Assembly (NCBI GenBank): GCA_028554755.1
Contig: JAPTOF010000006.1
Location: forward strand, 15,871,001-15,935,000
Reading direction: 5' to 3'
Length of the DNA: 64,000 nt
Origin: Cordia subcordata
Taxonomy: Eukaryota > Streptophyta > Magnoliopsida > Boraginales > Cordiaceae
How positions within the stretch are numbered: the first letter of the stretch is position 1; every line of letters begins with the position of its first letter. The notes under the pieces are model-generated. The model was not told the DNA's origin and ran no database searches. It worked only from the letters and a program-made list of their open reading frames with translations. Below, piece by piece: positions 48,343 through 60,490 of this stretch. Both the position numbers and the translations under genes were made by a program.

Positions 48343-48772
48343 TGTTGGCATTTGGCTTTAAACCAAATGATAAGTGAATGGAAAATTAAATAATTCTGTT
48401 AGAAAATATATTTTGGAAGAAAATTTTAACTAATTTAATTTCAAAATTATGGAAATTTCCTATAGGTATATCCATTCATGAGTTGTCATGGCTAGTCAGA
48501 AGGGGCTTAATACCTTTTTGGGACAAGCATTTCAAACTCTATAAATACCCTGGGGCTTTTAGCATCATTTTGAAATTGGGAAAAAAAAAAGTCTGAAAGT
48601 TCTCATATCATTTTTCTATATAGAGAGAAGTTCAACATTATTTAGTTTGCTATAGCCAACAGTTTTAGAGTGCTATTACTGTCAAACAAAAACAATTATA
48701 TCTTGGGAGACTTGAACCAATAAATCGTAAGCACCATAGCGAGGCAACAAAGTCTTAAGATTGTTGGAAACT
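48343..48772 (+). repeat. Left LTR, first ~430 bp
   Basis: Matches 49792-50222 of the right LTR with many point differences, then switches at cttaag to an inverted copy. Confidence 0.85.
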
Positions 48773-48773
48773 A

Positions 48774-49078
48774 AGTGTATAACTTGTGTGTTTTGTGTAA
48801 TAAAATATTGAATAAACTCAAAAGAAAACTTACTTGAATTTTATAAAACAAAATCAAAATAAATGCAATGCAAAAAGACCAAGGTCTGATCAAATCCAGT
48901 CTCCTTAAAACTTTTTTATTGCCCCACTACGGTGCTTATGATTTATTGGCTCAAGTCTCCCAAGATATAATGGTCTTCGTCTGACAGTAATAGTATTTTA
49001 AACTGTTCAGACACGACAAACTAAATAATGCTGAACTTCTCTCTATATAGAAATATGATATAAAAACTTTTAGAATTT
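48774..49078 (-). repeat. Inverted partial LTR copy
   Basis: The inverse complement of the LTR 3' end (about 50346 back to 50045). It pairs with 48600-48770 of the left LTR across a loop of about 165 bp. Confidence 0.85.
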
Positions 49079-49791
49079 TTCTTGGAGAGTTCCACTTAGA
49101 ACTCTTAAGTTATATTACACTAGATATTTAAGACATCAATTCTTAATTAGATGTCTAAAAGGAAAGGCTCAATATCTATATACAAATGTTGACTTGCTAG
49201 TATTTTTTGAAATATTCTAAGTAGCCGAGTATTTCAAGATTCACAATAGAATCTTAATGTATAGCTTTAGATAGAAGTTGAATAGCTTCTCATTCTTTAG
49301 AAGATGTTCCAAAAGCTAAACTTGTGCTAGTTGTTTTCATACATTTAGATAGCCAATCAATTATTAGACAAGCATAGAGGAGTTTGCGAAACAGTAAATC
49401 TTGGAAAAGGACCAAGTGGAAGTGCAACAGGAGCCTCTTAATGAGAAGTCACTTATGTGAGTAGGAAGTGGGCCACTCATATGAGAATTTCTGAGGCTAA
49501 ATTCTCTCAAGTATCATGAAAAACCAAGAGTAGGGCCAAAATGAACACAATGATAAGAACTTAAATACTGTCTAGAAAGATACTGTCTGATTTCTATTAT
49601 CTTGGTTTACATAAAAGGTAAATAGTTCAAGATATCGCGTTCACAGATTAGCGAGTGAATCCAATAGCTCTCACTAGTGAAGGTTCAAAGTGATAAACTA
49701 CCTATCTCAATGCAGTATTTTTCTAATTGAACTCTCTCTTTCATCTACATAGTCTTTGCATTCTAGTTGGTCAATTTCCAATGTAGGGGAT

Positions 49792-50346
49792 TGTTGGCAT
49801 TTGAGTTTAAACCAATGATAAGTGAATGAAAAATTGAATAATTTAGTTACACAATATATTTTGCAAGAAAATTATAATTAATTTAATTTCAAAATTATGA
49901 AAATTTTTCAATAGGTATATTCCTTCATGAGTGGTCATGGCTAGTCAGAAGAGGCTTCATACCTTTTTCGAACAAGCATTTCAAACTCCATAAATACCCT
50001 GAAGTTTTTAGCATCATTTTGAAATTGAAAAAAAAAATTGAAAGTTTTCATATCATATTTCTATATGGAGAAAAATTTAGCATTATTTGGTTTGTTGTGT
50101 CTAAACAGTTTGGAGTGTTACTATTATCAGATGAAGACCGTTATATCTTCGAAGATTTAAACCAATAAATGGTAAGCACCGTAGTAGGGCAATAAAATCT
50201 TAAGGAGACTGGGTTAGATCAAGCCTCGGTCTTTTTGCATTGCATTTATTTTGATTTAGTTTTATAAAATTCAAGTATGTTTTCTTTTTAGTATATTCAA
50301 TATTTTATTATACAAAACACACAAGTTATAGACCTAGTTTTCAACA
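49792..50346 (+). repeat. Right LTR, 555 bp, complete
   Basis: Starts TGTTGGCATT after a purine tract and ends TTCAACA before the TSD ataat. Confidence 0.88.
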
Positions 50347-50351
50347 ATAAT

Positions 50352-51021
50352 TAAATATCTGCTAATTGAGAGAGACAATGAAAATTAGCCAACAAAACTA
50401 ATGATATGGCATCCTTTGAACTTAAAAAATAAGAATATATATGTATCTATATCCTTGAAAAACAAGGGCAAATTGCTTTGCTGTTGACGGGAAAAAAAAA
50501 ACACAACAACAACAGAAACGTCGGCAAATTGTACGTAAAGACAAGTCAAAGATGAAAAGCTTCTCCAAAATATATTCAATTACAACGTAATCAAAACTGT
50601 ACTATTTTCTGGACCAGTGCAATTGGCTTATCCGAAAATCTAGAAATAAATATGATAAATTCTTTTTAGGTTCAAATTATCACTGAGTCAAGTTTTATTA
50701 TCTCATACTTATAAAATTACTTTAATTTTGCGTATTAGGCTTAATTAGAAACTAATAACGTACATATAAGCAAAGAATAAGGACACGTATTGTTTGAATA
50801 AGAGCACAACCTTCGAATGTGCCGTTAAAGATGGGTAAAAGATTCATTCGTTCCATTATCTTTGATCTTTTAATAATTAAATTCTTTATTTTTAAAATAT
50901 TATGACCCAATCTTTTGTCTTTATAATTATTGATACCATTAATCTTGAATTTAAGAAGAGGAAAACAAAAAGGTGATGTCCTCTCACATAAGAATAACTT
51001 AATACGTATATTTTATGCCAC

Positions 51022-51055
<34 letters not shown>

Positions 51056-51664
51056 GTTTAATTAAAATAACTTTCAATCAAACTATTTGGAGTCAACTTA
51101 GACATCACGGCAGGCAATGTGAGGACCAACCGTACATAGAAAATGGCACGGCGGCAAACAATATTAAACCATGCATTGTCGTCAGCATTGCTAGCTCCTT
51201 ATGAAAACATCGCCACATCAACATCCAAGTTGAACATCATTTGATTAGCGAGGTACAAATAATTGCACGGTCCTTGTGTTTGTTAGCAGAGTAAATTGCA
51301 TCGAACAAGATCTCTTATAATTTACTATAAATGCATACTACTACTTTATAGTTTCAAAGTAAGTACGAACTCTGCTAAAAATATATATCAAACATTTCCA
51401 AAAAATAAATACGATACCTCCCTATTATTCTCAAAATATGTAACACATATACCTTAAAAGGGATATTTATGCTTACTTTAAAACTATAGATAATAATATA
51501 TACTTATAATAAACTATAGGAGGTTCAATACAATCTATCCTTGTTAATAATAAGTAACAACTTGTGACCATGCATTATTATATGGGCGACGGTGGACAGC
51601 ATTATATTAAAACACACTCATAATAAGAAAGTAGTGTTGAAGCTTGCAGCTTAGCTTATAAGCC
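50352..51664. other. Intergenic / SAUR upstream region
   Basis: AT-rich, with a (TA)n tract at 51026-51052. A TATA-like stretch (ttatatta, 51602-51609) lies about 60 bp before the SAUR ATG and could be its core promoter. I saw no clear auxin-response element. Short frames here are unsupported. Confidence 0.45.
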
Positions 51665-51994
51665 ATGGGTGTGAAAGCAAGCAGGTTGACTAAGATGATA
51701 GGAGTTGTTGGAGGTGTAAAACGCTTGAGAGGAGGCAGTGCTGCTGCGCCAAGAGGTTACATACCAATATTAGTTGGGCATGAAAGTGGTGAATCAAAGA
51801 GGTATATGGTGCACAGAGCAGCCTTTTGTGATGCAGATTTCTTGGAGTTGTTAAGTAGGTCAGCTGAGGAGTATGGTTTCTGCAGTGAAGGCATTTTGAA
51901 GATACCTAATTATGAGACCAAAGATTTCGAGCAACGTATGGGCAAGCACAACAAGATGTTAAGGGTTGGATCGTCATCCTCCTCCTCCTCATAG
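51665..51994 (+). CDS. SAUR-like auxin-responsive protein, 109 aa
   Basis: Small auxin-up RNA family; members act in cell expansion, often by inhibiting PP2C-D phosphatases and so raising plasma-membrane H+-ATPase activity (family knowledge). The single exon fits. The N-terminus is basic (MGVKASRLTKMIGVVGGVKRL); the SAUR core spans about residues 29-91: PRGYIPILVGHESG, then KRYMVHRAAFCDADFLELL, RSAEEYGFCSEGILKIP and DFEQRM. The usual VP in the core is replaced by VH (MVHRAAF). The C-terminus ends in a serine run coded by a tcc/tca repeat, followed after the stop by a (gat)n run. The start is chosen as the first ATG after the TATA-like site. The only intact host ORF in the window; no frame damage. 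Confidence 0.87.
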   Translation: MGVKASRLTKMIGVVGGVKRLRGGSAAAPRGYIPILVGHESGESKRYMVHRAAFCDADFLELLSRSAEEYGFCSEGILKIPNYETKDFEQRMGKHNKMLRVGSSSSSSS

Positions 51995-53544
51995 ATGATG
52001 ATGATGATGATGATGGAGGATTAATTTGTATGTCTCCATTTCATTTATTTGTGGTTTTCTACTTTGTGTATATAAATTAAGGCAATGTAAGAATAATTTT
52101 GTCTTTTTGGTTTCTTGAAAGAAATTAAACGATAGTGATTGTATCCAAGGGTGTCTTATTTTCTCTTATTGTACTTGTAATTATAAAAGTTACAGTAACA
52201 TTTGTTTTATCTCCGGGTGTTCTATTAAAATTGTATAAATGTTTTTGTGCTTTAATGCTTACTTGTACCCTTATATTATAAACATGTTGCATTAACCTTC
52301 AACTTTTGAGATAATTGTACAACATTCTTTATAGTATAAAAAATATCAAAAACATTTTTTATAATATAAAAGTATTAATGAGTTTTGGAACAACAAAGAA
52401 TTTCATATAATTTTAACTAAAAAAAAAGAGATAAAATGCAAAGTTATTGGTTCTCTAAAAAAAAAAAGGAAAAACTTACTAAAAAGAAGAAAAAAAAAAG
52501 ACCCTCCTTTCACAAGTGCACCAAGAATATGATAAGTCCAATTTCAAATAGTTTTGTCGGTTGAGTTTTTGGGCCCATTCATTTTCTTTGCCAAATTAGC
52601 AAGTAAAACGGTTTATTAAGAAAACACATATTATATCAATAACTTAGGCGCCTAGTAGTATGTCTCTCACTTTTAATATAAGTAGTCTTGAAATTAATTC
52701 TCATTAGTTATATGTAATATAGAATTAGCCTTTTGCCTCCCTTGGAGAGGAAAAAAGAAAAAAAAACACATATTATATGTATGAGATAAGTATAGAATCA
52801 TGTCTAAAATGTCACACTTTGTACAAGAAATCATTTATGTCCTATGCAATGTTAGTGTTCCAATTAGAAAATTAAATTTAAATTTAAATTTCCTATCAAA
52901 AAATAATTTCAATTTGCACATACATCATCATGTATACTGTTATGCAGCTGCTCGAGCTTTCGAAGTGAAAATTCTTTTATTTCTTTCAGCCCAAATGTGA
53001 TACAGAAGCACAAAAATATAATCTAAAAATCTGGGTGTTGAAAGAATTATATCCCAAGGAATGAACCAAATGACGATGCCCAAAATTGTGCTATAAGAAG
53101 GGTCAATACTAAGAGAAACTAATCAAAATTTAGTAAAAGAGTTCTCAGAGGGAAAACAATCCCTCGAGATTGACTCCTTATCATTTTTAATTTAGTCAAT
53201 GTTCCACTTCCACGATTTAGCCCGTTATAGCCATTTTTGGGAGGATTGTAAGAGAATCCTTACCAGTAGAGGAAGCTTTTCACTTGGTCATATTTATAGA
53301 AAGCTTAATGATTGCTCGCGAATCATCATCTTTACAGGTCTCTAAGTTTATGTACTCTTTTAAAGATTCTTGAGTAGCTTCGCGATCTCTTGAAGAAGAA
53401 TATAAAGGGTGACACACTTTCCTGTAATGTTACACTATAAGTGACAAAAATCAATCCCTTATTTTACGACGAAATTAACGGATAAAAGAACCAAACTTGT
53501 TTATAATGTGGTACTGGTCCTTACTTGGGCCATTTCCCAAACTC
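51995..53544. other. SAUR 3' side and AT-rich intergenic DNA
   Basis: The SAUR 3'UTR likely extends to about 52200. (GAT)n at 51994-52020. A-rich runs around 52420-52500. No gene supported. Confidence 0.55.
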
Positions 53545-53547
53545 TAA

Positions 53548-54436
53548 GGGCTTGTTTGGTATTATTACTGTTTCTGGTTTCTATTTTTATTAATCAAAAT
53601 TGAAAACTTGTCTCTGTTTTTGTTCTTTGGAAAAACAAAAACCAACAACCTATTTTTGCAATTTTGATAAACAAAAAAAAGTGATTTTCTAATGTTGTGG
53701 CAATAGGTTTTTAAAATTTTTATTCACATCGTGGTGAATACCTTTTAGAATCATCTTTTCAAAATTAATACAAATTCATTATTTTTTAAAAAAATAATTA
53801 TTAAAATTAAATTTATTAAAAATATATATTTTTCAAATATTTTATTTTAAAAATATTTTTCAAAAAATAGTTTAGAAAATATTTTTAAAAGTTAAAATTA
53901 ATTTTATAGAAAGTGATTTTCAAAAAATAATGTAAAATATTTTGAAAGATAATTTTAATAAATTAAAACTATTTTGAAAATTCATTTCAATAAATTAAAG
54001 ATATTTTGAAAATATTTTTAAAGTAAAAATATCTTTTAAAAATAATTTATAAATTTTAAAAAATTATTTTAAAATATGTTAAAAAGTAAATTAATAATTC
54101 AAAATTATATTTAATAATTTCAAAAATAAAAACAAAATATATTTTCAAAATAATTAAACTTGTTTTTTGAAATTAAAGAATATAAATTATTTTTAGAATA
54201 TTCTCATTATTCTTTTTCAAAATATTTTCATGTGTCATACTAAAATAAAAAATAAGAAACAAAAATAGTTTGTAAACCATAGACAACCAAACATGTTTTA
54301 AATTTTTGTTTATAGATTCAATAATTTAACTAAATGTATTTATATTTTTTATTTTTAATTATTGTTGATAATTTTTTATTTATGATTCTAATAATTTTTA
54401 TTTTTAAAATTTGTTAAGGCATTACCAAACAAGCCC
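53548..54436. mobile_element. AT-rich MITE (Tourist-like candidate), 889 bp
   Basis: The left end GGGCTTGTTTGGTATTA and the inverted right end GGGCTTGTTTGGTAATG match at 13-14 of the first 15 bases. Flanking triplets are taa (53545-53547) and tga (54437-54439), a one-mismatch TWA-type duplication. The interior is very AT-rich with repeats of aaaatatttt and has no coding signal. Confidence 0.7.
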
Positions 54437-54565
54437 TGAGACGTCAAAACCCAAGACATCAAAATGTTCTGTTTTCTTTGCAAGAAAATCAATCAGTTTA
54501 CTGCTGCAAACAGAAATAGATGTGACGTGGACGTGATAGGATGGAGAAAAAAGGCATCCAAATGC

Positions 54566-54654
54566 GGAAAATTTTTATTTTTACCTTTTTTTTTTAAATT
54601 ATTGTAAAAATATTCTAGTTTTAAAATTGTTTGCAAAAATACCCTCTTCGATAA
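54566..54654 (+). repeat. Left terminal inverted repeat of the MULE
   Basis: From GGAAAATTTTT to ctcttcgataa; matches the right repeat at 62604-62693 with a few mismatches. Confidence 0.9.
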
Positions 54655-54926
54655 GTCACCTACCGTTTCGGTAGGTGACTTACCGTTCTTTCAGCTGTCA
54701 GAGAATATATCAAGTGTGGCAGGGTGTCAGCAAGAACAGTAGGTGACCTACCGTTATTAGGGAGTAAACGGTATGTCACCTACCGTTACTAGGGAATAAA
54801 CGGTAGGTCACCTACCGCTGCAATTTCCTAGGAACGGTAAGTGAGTTACCGTTATTAGCTTTGACCGGTAAGTCACTTACCGTTCTTTGTGCCATTATTC
54901 TCCATTGACCGGTAACTCACATACTG
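54651..54926. promoter_or_regulatory. Left array of 8 copies of a 17-bp near-palindrome
   Basis: Consensus CGGTAGGTGACTTACCG / CGGTAAGTCACCTACCG. Copies at about 54651, 54669, 54737, 54769, 54801, 54835, 54866 and 54910. Copies 1 and 2 form an inverted pair; the others are spaced about 31-68 bp apart. A TATA-like ctatttaac follows at about 54953, about 0.1 kb before the transposase reading frame opens. Likely binding sites for an element-coded protein (inference). Confidence 0.85.
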
Positions 54927-55033
54927 TTTCTTTATGATTTTAACCCCTATTTAACTCCCGCTCTTCCATCCCCGAACGCCTCAATACCAAATTACATAGT
55001 TTTTTATTCTCTTTCACACTCCGCCTAGTATCC

Positions 55034-57667
55034 TTGATTTTCGAATCGCCAAAAATCTTTCCAATTATTTTCCACACATACATTCTTGTGTACTATCCAT
55101 ATAATATTTTAGTCAGTAAGAAAAATGTGAATACAATCTCTGTTCTTTTATATTATGGCGGAGAAAAAATTAATGGCCCGTACGGTATCGAATATAAAAT
55201 AACGAGGTCTGTTCGTAAGATCAAAATAACACATGAAACATCATACAATGAATTTGTTTATAGTGTCTATGAGAAGCTTAATTTGCGGTATGGCATCGAC
55301 AGGGTGGAGCTATCGCATCGTTTCCAATTGGGGGTCGTGCAGTTACAGTATCCATAGTTTAGCGAGGCAGCAATCAGCAATGATGATGATTTGATGGACG
55401 TGTTTCGAATAGCATGTAATGATAATAACATGAATAATGCTCATGTTATTGTCGAAGTAAAGGCAGATGACGTGTACATCCCACAACGAAGCAGTGATTT
55501 CCAGCGTGGTTGCGCTATTCCCGACTTGAATGCCGAACCATCACATGACGCTGCTGGGAGTGACATAGCAGGGCCATCTCATATTGTGATGGTGGACTTG
55601 AACATGGACACATTTATGTCTGAACCTGACGAAGAAGATGAGGACATGGCCCTGAACGAGAATGACGCCTAGTACGATGATAAAGACGTCTTCAATGGTA
55701 ACGAAAACACTGCGAACATCAATGAGGAACATGAAGGGCCATCAGTTGGTGCAGGGTCCACTGATGGGGCCGTACCGATGCACACTATACATGAAACTGC
55801 TCTACTTCATACCGTTAGTCAAGAATATTATATTGACAGTTTGGAGGAGCACAAGCAAATATTTTGGGCTGAGAAGGAATTGGCCAAAGGAATTATTTTC
55901 CCGTCAAAGAAGGACGTGATTCGGGCGGTTCAGATGTACTCGATACAGGTACAACATGAATACAAAGTGAAGACGTTTGAACCAGATTTATGGGTTGTTT
56001 ATTGTGTAAATGCTTCCAACCTTACAAATCCATGCAGGTGGGAGTTGCGGGCAATTCGGAAATCCACGCATCGCCAGTTTGAAATAACGAAGTATTGGGG
56101 CGTGCATAATTGTTTCGGTGATAGACGAAGGGCCGACCATAAAAATGTTACCGCAGCACTGGTCGGTTATACGATTATGCACTTCGTAAAACACAAACCT
56201 GATTTTGATGTGGGTTTTGTACGAGCACACATTATGGACACTTTTCACGTGAACATTTCATACGGAAAGGCATGACGTGGCCGAAATAAGGCCATTGAAA
56301 TGGTGTACGACAATTGGGACAAGTCGTACCAGTTAGTTACTCGATTTTTTAGAGCTGTCAAGGCAACTAATCCGGGGACAGTTGTAACATACAAGTTCTT
56401 CCAAGGGTCGACGCAAGGAACCAAAATTTTCGATTATGTGTTTTGGGCGTTTGCCCCATGCATTGCAGCGTGGAAGTATTGTCGTCCAGTGCTTTCTCTC
56501 GACGGTACTCACCTGTGCGGTCCATATAAGGGCCATCTACTAACGGCATTGACAGCTAATGCGAACGGTCAGATTTTACCGTTGGCGTTTGCAGTTCTCG
56601 ATGCAGAGATAATCGAAAGTTGGTCATGGTTCCTTCAACTTGTACGGATGCATTTGCTGCATGATATGGATGAGATTTGTATAGTGTCTGATAGATATGC
56701 TGGAATTTTCTCTGCCGTGAATCGTATCTCATCTAACGGGCAATTGCGGGTGAAGCATCGGATGTGCTTGAGGCACCTCAAAAGTAATGTCATGAAACAG
56801 TTCCACAACCAATATATAAAGGACTTATGTTGAACAGCTGGTAAGGAAAATCAAGTACGCAAACATGTAGAAGTGATGCAAAAAATTTTGGGAGTTGACC
56901 CAACACCAACCGGGGCTAGTAAACGTGCATACGACTATCTCACCAACATAGACCGAGAGATGTGGACGCTGTGTGCCGATGGAGGTTCGAGGTAGGGTAT
57001 GATGACTACAAACAACATTAAGTGTTTCAATGGTGTCCTTGTTGGGCCGAGGAATTTGCCTATTACAGCGTTAGTGTCGCACACTTTCACGAAGTGTGCT
57101 GAATACTTCTACAATCGGTCTATACATGCGAGGCACTTGGCTAGATAACAATTTCTCCTACCTACTAGAGTCAGGGAATTGTTTGACAAATGAGAGGCAA
57201 AGTCACACCTTCATAACGTGTTTCATTTTCACTACGAAACAAGTACAGCACAGGTAGGCCGGTTGCCGGAATCATTTACTGACAGACGTCCTGTACAAGT
57301 GGTCAGGTTTAATGAGAAGACATGTACCTACGGTAAGTGGACAGCGTACCATTTGCCATGTTCACATGCACAGGCTGTTGCACGCTACTTGAATGTAGCG
57401 TTAGTTAACATGTTTCCGGTTGAATATAAAGTCGAAGCATACACAAATACGTATGCCATCCCATTTCAACCTTTAGGACATGTTGATTATTGGCCAGATG
57501 CACCTGCTTGGCAATTGCAGCCCAATCCAGGTAAACTACGTCACAGGAACAGAGGATCACCCGGGGGAAGCCGCATCCCTAATGAGATGGATCGCTTGGA
57601 CCAAGTTCGTAGACGAAGGCGTTCAAATTGTGGTCAACCGAGTCACAACGTGGCCAGCTGCCCTTAA
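55034..57667 (+). pseudogene. MURA-type Mutator transposase, in frame but with seven nonsense codons
   Basis: DDE transposase of Mutator-like elements. One reading frame carries the whole gene. N-terminal PB1-like region (VLLYYGGEKINGPYGIEY, ~55145), acidic linker, the MuDR-type DNA-binding region (KKDVIRAVQMYSIQVQHEYKVK...CRWELRA...YWGVHNC), the catalytic core (VLSLDGTHLCGPYKGHLL with the first D; CIVSDRYAG with the second; RMCLRHLKSN with the CxxH signature), the SWIM zinc finger near 57330 (CTYGKWTAYHLPCSHAQAVAR) and a terminal zinc knuckle (NCGQPSHNVASCP). Stops: 55355, 55670, 56273, 56831, 56993, 57146 and 57191. Each is one transition from W, Q or R, and no frameshift occurs. The start codon is unclear; 55034 is the first ATG in frame. 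Confidence 0.92.
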
Positions 57668-57976
57668 AATCAACCTAGGCCCACACAACAATAGTTCTGA
57701 TAATGTTTGTTAGAAATGTATCGTACTGTGTTCACTACGTGTAATTTTTAGAGTAATGAATGGTTTTCAAGTTGAATGTGTTCCAGGATGTAATGTATGA
57801 TGTAATGTAGATGGATTGCTTTAATGTTTGTTAAACTTTGTCGTAGACAAAATTATTGAACTTGAACTGAAATGTAATTCATGTAAAACTAGTTTGTTAA
57901 ATGACTGGTATTCATTTACATATTGGAAAAGAAAAGAATTTTTACATAAATTAAAAATTGAAAGAAAAAAACAAAG
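57668..57976. other. Space between the two convergent MULE genes
   Basis: AT-rich; likely shared terminator/3'UTR region. No coding signal. Confidence 0.6.
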
Positions 57977-60490
57977 CTAATGCGTCCCACACGCCGGAGG
58001 CTGTCCCTTCTGCGCCCGAGGGGGCTGGACTCGTTGCGGCTACGACGTAGAAGGGCGCTTCCCAGCTCGATGTGGCGGTACCTCCTCGGCCGGTGGCTGC
58101 TGCTCCCCACCCTGCGCATCACCCTGTTCACCACCGCTCTGATCCCCACCCTCCACATCCTGTAGTGGGGCAAGATAGTCTTCAACTCGCAGTGGGGATG
58201 TGGACGGGTTCGTCGATACCCTTATCGGCATGGTCATCTGCGTCGGCTCGTACACAAACGGCAATGACATGGGCGGACGCGGTGGGGCGGCTGGTGTGGA
58301 TGTAAACGGATGGATACCCTGACTAGATAGGGTATACTGCATGTAAGACGATCCACTAGGCCCTGGCTGGCCCCACTGTGTGGGCTGAGACCATGGTATG
58401 GGATGTGGTGAAAATGGCTGGTAGCCCCACTGATAGGTCGATGGGGGCTGCTGCGGTGGGGCGTGTGCCCATGGGTATACCGGTGGGGGCTGCTATGTAA
58501 CTGTCTGCCTCGAATGCGAATAGTATGACTGGGCGGCCTGGGGGGGCGTCTGGGTCCATGGGTATGTCAAAGGCGGCTGCGACCAATGAGGCTGCATCGA
58601 TGGCTGGGTCGATGCATCGGGCAGGTCAAAATACGAGGGCGTTGCCAAAATATCGTTGTGCCTAGTCTGTTCCAGGGCCCGCTGCATCTGGGACACGACA
58701 TGATCCATCTCCGGCCAGAAACGATCCTGTGCCAGCGTTCCCTGGCTGTGCTGCTGCGAGGCCCGTCCTATGTGATGGAATGCATGGCCTAATGTCGAAG
58801 CCTGCAAAACATAATTACGAAAAAGATATTTACTTTGTATCATACATCTATCGGGAAAAACGTTATGCGGTATGCCAATAACCAATAAGGTCGGCTTACC
58901 ATAAAATGCTCGTCCTGTGCTGTCGCCATATATCCCACACGACGAGGCACCCATGACGGATGGCCAATTCGAATGATAGATCGGCGCCGGTACCACTGCA
59001 TATACTGCTGCAGGTGCACTGGATCTGGCCTATCCTCAACGACACCGTTCACTACAACGTCTTGCGCCCTGGCCCATCGCTTATGCCACTACTCCACGTC
59101 CAAGGGCTTCAACGTCTCCTTCCTTTTCAAGTGTGCCTGGGAGACGAACGGCTTAAGGGCGTCTAGGATCGGCTAGCGCATCCCAAACTAGCGCAGCACA
59201 CAATCAGCTCGATGCCATTCAACCAATCCACCGCAGAGCAGGGGGACCTTCGTCCTCCACCAGTCCGACCCCTCTGTACAGTAATCCGGCAAATCCCCCA
59301 TAATGTTCCTATACGATTGCCAAATAAACTGCAATGTAAAAGTGCATAGATACTTAAGGTTAGTACTACTTCGCTAGCATTGAAATAAATTTAACATACT
59401 ACTTACATTTGCTATGAAAAATGAACCTGGTCGGGTTGAAGCTTATCAATGACATTGCGATATAGTAGTAGGCCACCGTTGGCCGTGTCTACAAAAGACT
59501 TCTGCGTAAGGTACATTGCCCCCCGTGGCGCATCTGGTAGGTTCCATCCGACCTCGTGCGGGTGCATCCTGCTCTGGATGTCCTGGGGCCTAGACTCAAT
59601 AAGTGTGGGATGGAAAGAGTCGAACCTGTCCCATATCCACCACTGTAATTAAATGGACAGTTAAGTTAATACCATAGAGAAATCACGTGATATTTACAAT
59701 CAATTATTAATTGACTTATGCGTAGTACCTGCAACAGGGTGATGCTGCCACAGAGGTATGTCCTATCGGAATATACAAAGGCATCCATCCCCCTGCACAA
59801 ATGTGCTAGCGCAGCAGCACTCCAGTTCAATCCCTTCACGGCCTCAATGTTGGTGAGCAAAGTCAGCCAGTTCATGTTCCCCCAGCTGCCACTAGTATCG
59901 GCGAAGAGATGAGAGACTATGTGCCCGAACATCCATAGACGGGCACGTCACGCTGCGGCTACACCCTCAACCTCCTGCTGGTAAGTCATCTCATACAACC
60001 GCTTCACCTCAGACAGCCTGATCTTTCCGGATTTCAACTCCATATGTTTATTTTCCACCGTAATGCCGCAAAGATCATAGAAAAGTGCTGCCCACTCACC
60101 ATAATCGTGCCTCGTCGTGGGTAAGTGCGAGATGGGGTTACCAGACACCGGTAGCCCCCATAAAACGGCCACATCCTGTAGTGTGATAGTGGCCTCTCCG
60201 ACAGGCAAGTGGAAGGTATGTGTCTCCATCCGCCATCTCTCCAAGACGGCTGTCAATAAGATGTGGTCTAGTTCATGCCAACCTGCCTTGTAACAGCCAT
60301 AGAACCCCGCACGTAACAACTCTTCCTGTACTAACGGGTGCTCCGGGGTCTGGAACAAGTACCCGTCTCCCCGCTGCTTGCGCAAATCCTTCGACGCAGT
60401 CTCCCGCGTCAACATCTGCGTCTTATGCTGGGCGTAATGCACCAAAAGGGATGCATCCTGGGGTCGAAGGCGGACATCCATGATACTATC
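57977..60490 (-). pseudogene. Plant mobile domain (PMD) gene, four exons, nonsense-broken
   Basis: PMD proteins (MAIN/MAIL1 relatives and phosphatase-7-long-form-like proteins) act in plant gene and transposon silencing or are transposon-borne; this copy's role is unknown. Exons: 60490-59729 (ATG at 60481), 59642-59427, 59328-58900, 58801-57977, with good GT-AG borders. PMD features in order: LLRAGFYGCYKAGWHELDHILLTAVLERWRMETHTFHLP, EATITLQDVAVLWGLP, a GDxxG-like GNPISH, LFADTSGSWGNMNWL, then WWIWDRFDSFHPTLIESRP (exon 2) and VEWHRADCVLR*FGMR*P (exon 3), where family members have RQFGxxQ. Exon 4 is P/Q/S/G-rich with YPW-type repeats. Stops at 59948 (CGA to TGA type), near 59190 and 59170 (CAG to TAG), near 59090 and near 58493. 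No frameshift. Confidence 0.9.

Larger units (their letters stand above)
48343..50346 (+). mobile_element. Small non-autonomous LTR element with internal fold-back, 2004 bp
   Basis: The left copy starts TGTTGGCATTTG at 48343 and the right LTR (49792-50346, 555 bp) ends TTTTCAACA. A perfect TSD ataat flanks both sides (48338-48342 and 50347-50351). The purine tract gtaggggat precedes the right LTR. There is no coding capacity. The left LTR breaks off at 48772. From 48774 to about 49078 the sequence is the inverse complement of the LTR's last ~300 bp, beginning with its very end (TGTTGGAAACT). The left half can thus fold on itself. Resembles TRIM/LARD-type non-autonomous elements. Confidence 0.85.

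Noticed and set aside
58040..58590. Alternative minus- and plus-strand frames in the P/G-rich region
   Set aside because: Only one minus-strand frame joins the PMD exon 3 through a proper acceptor at 58801; the others are shadows of a GC-rich coding exon.
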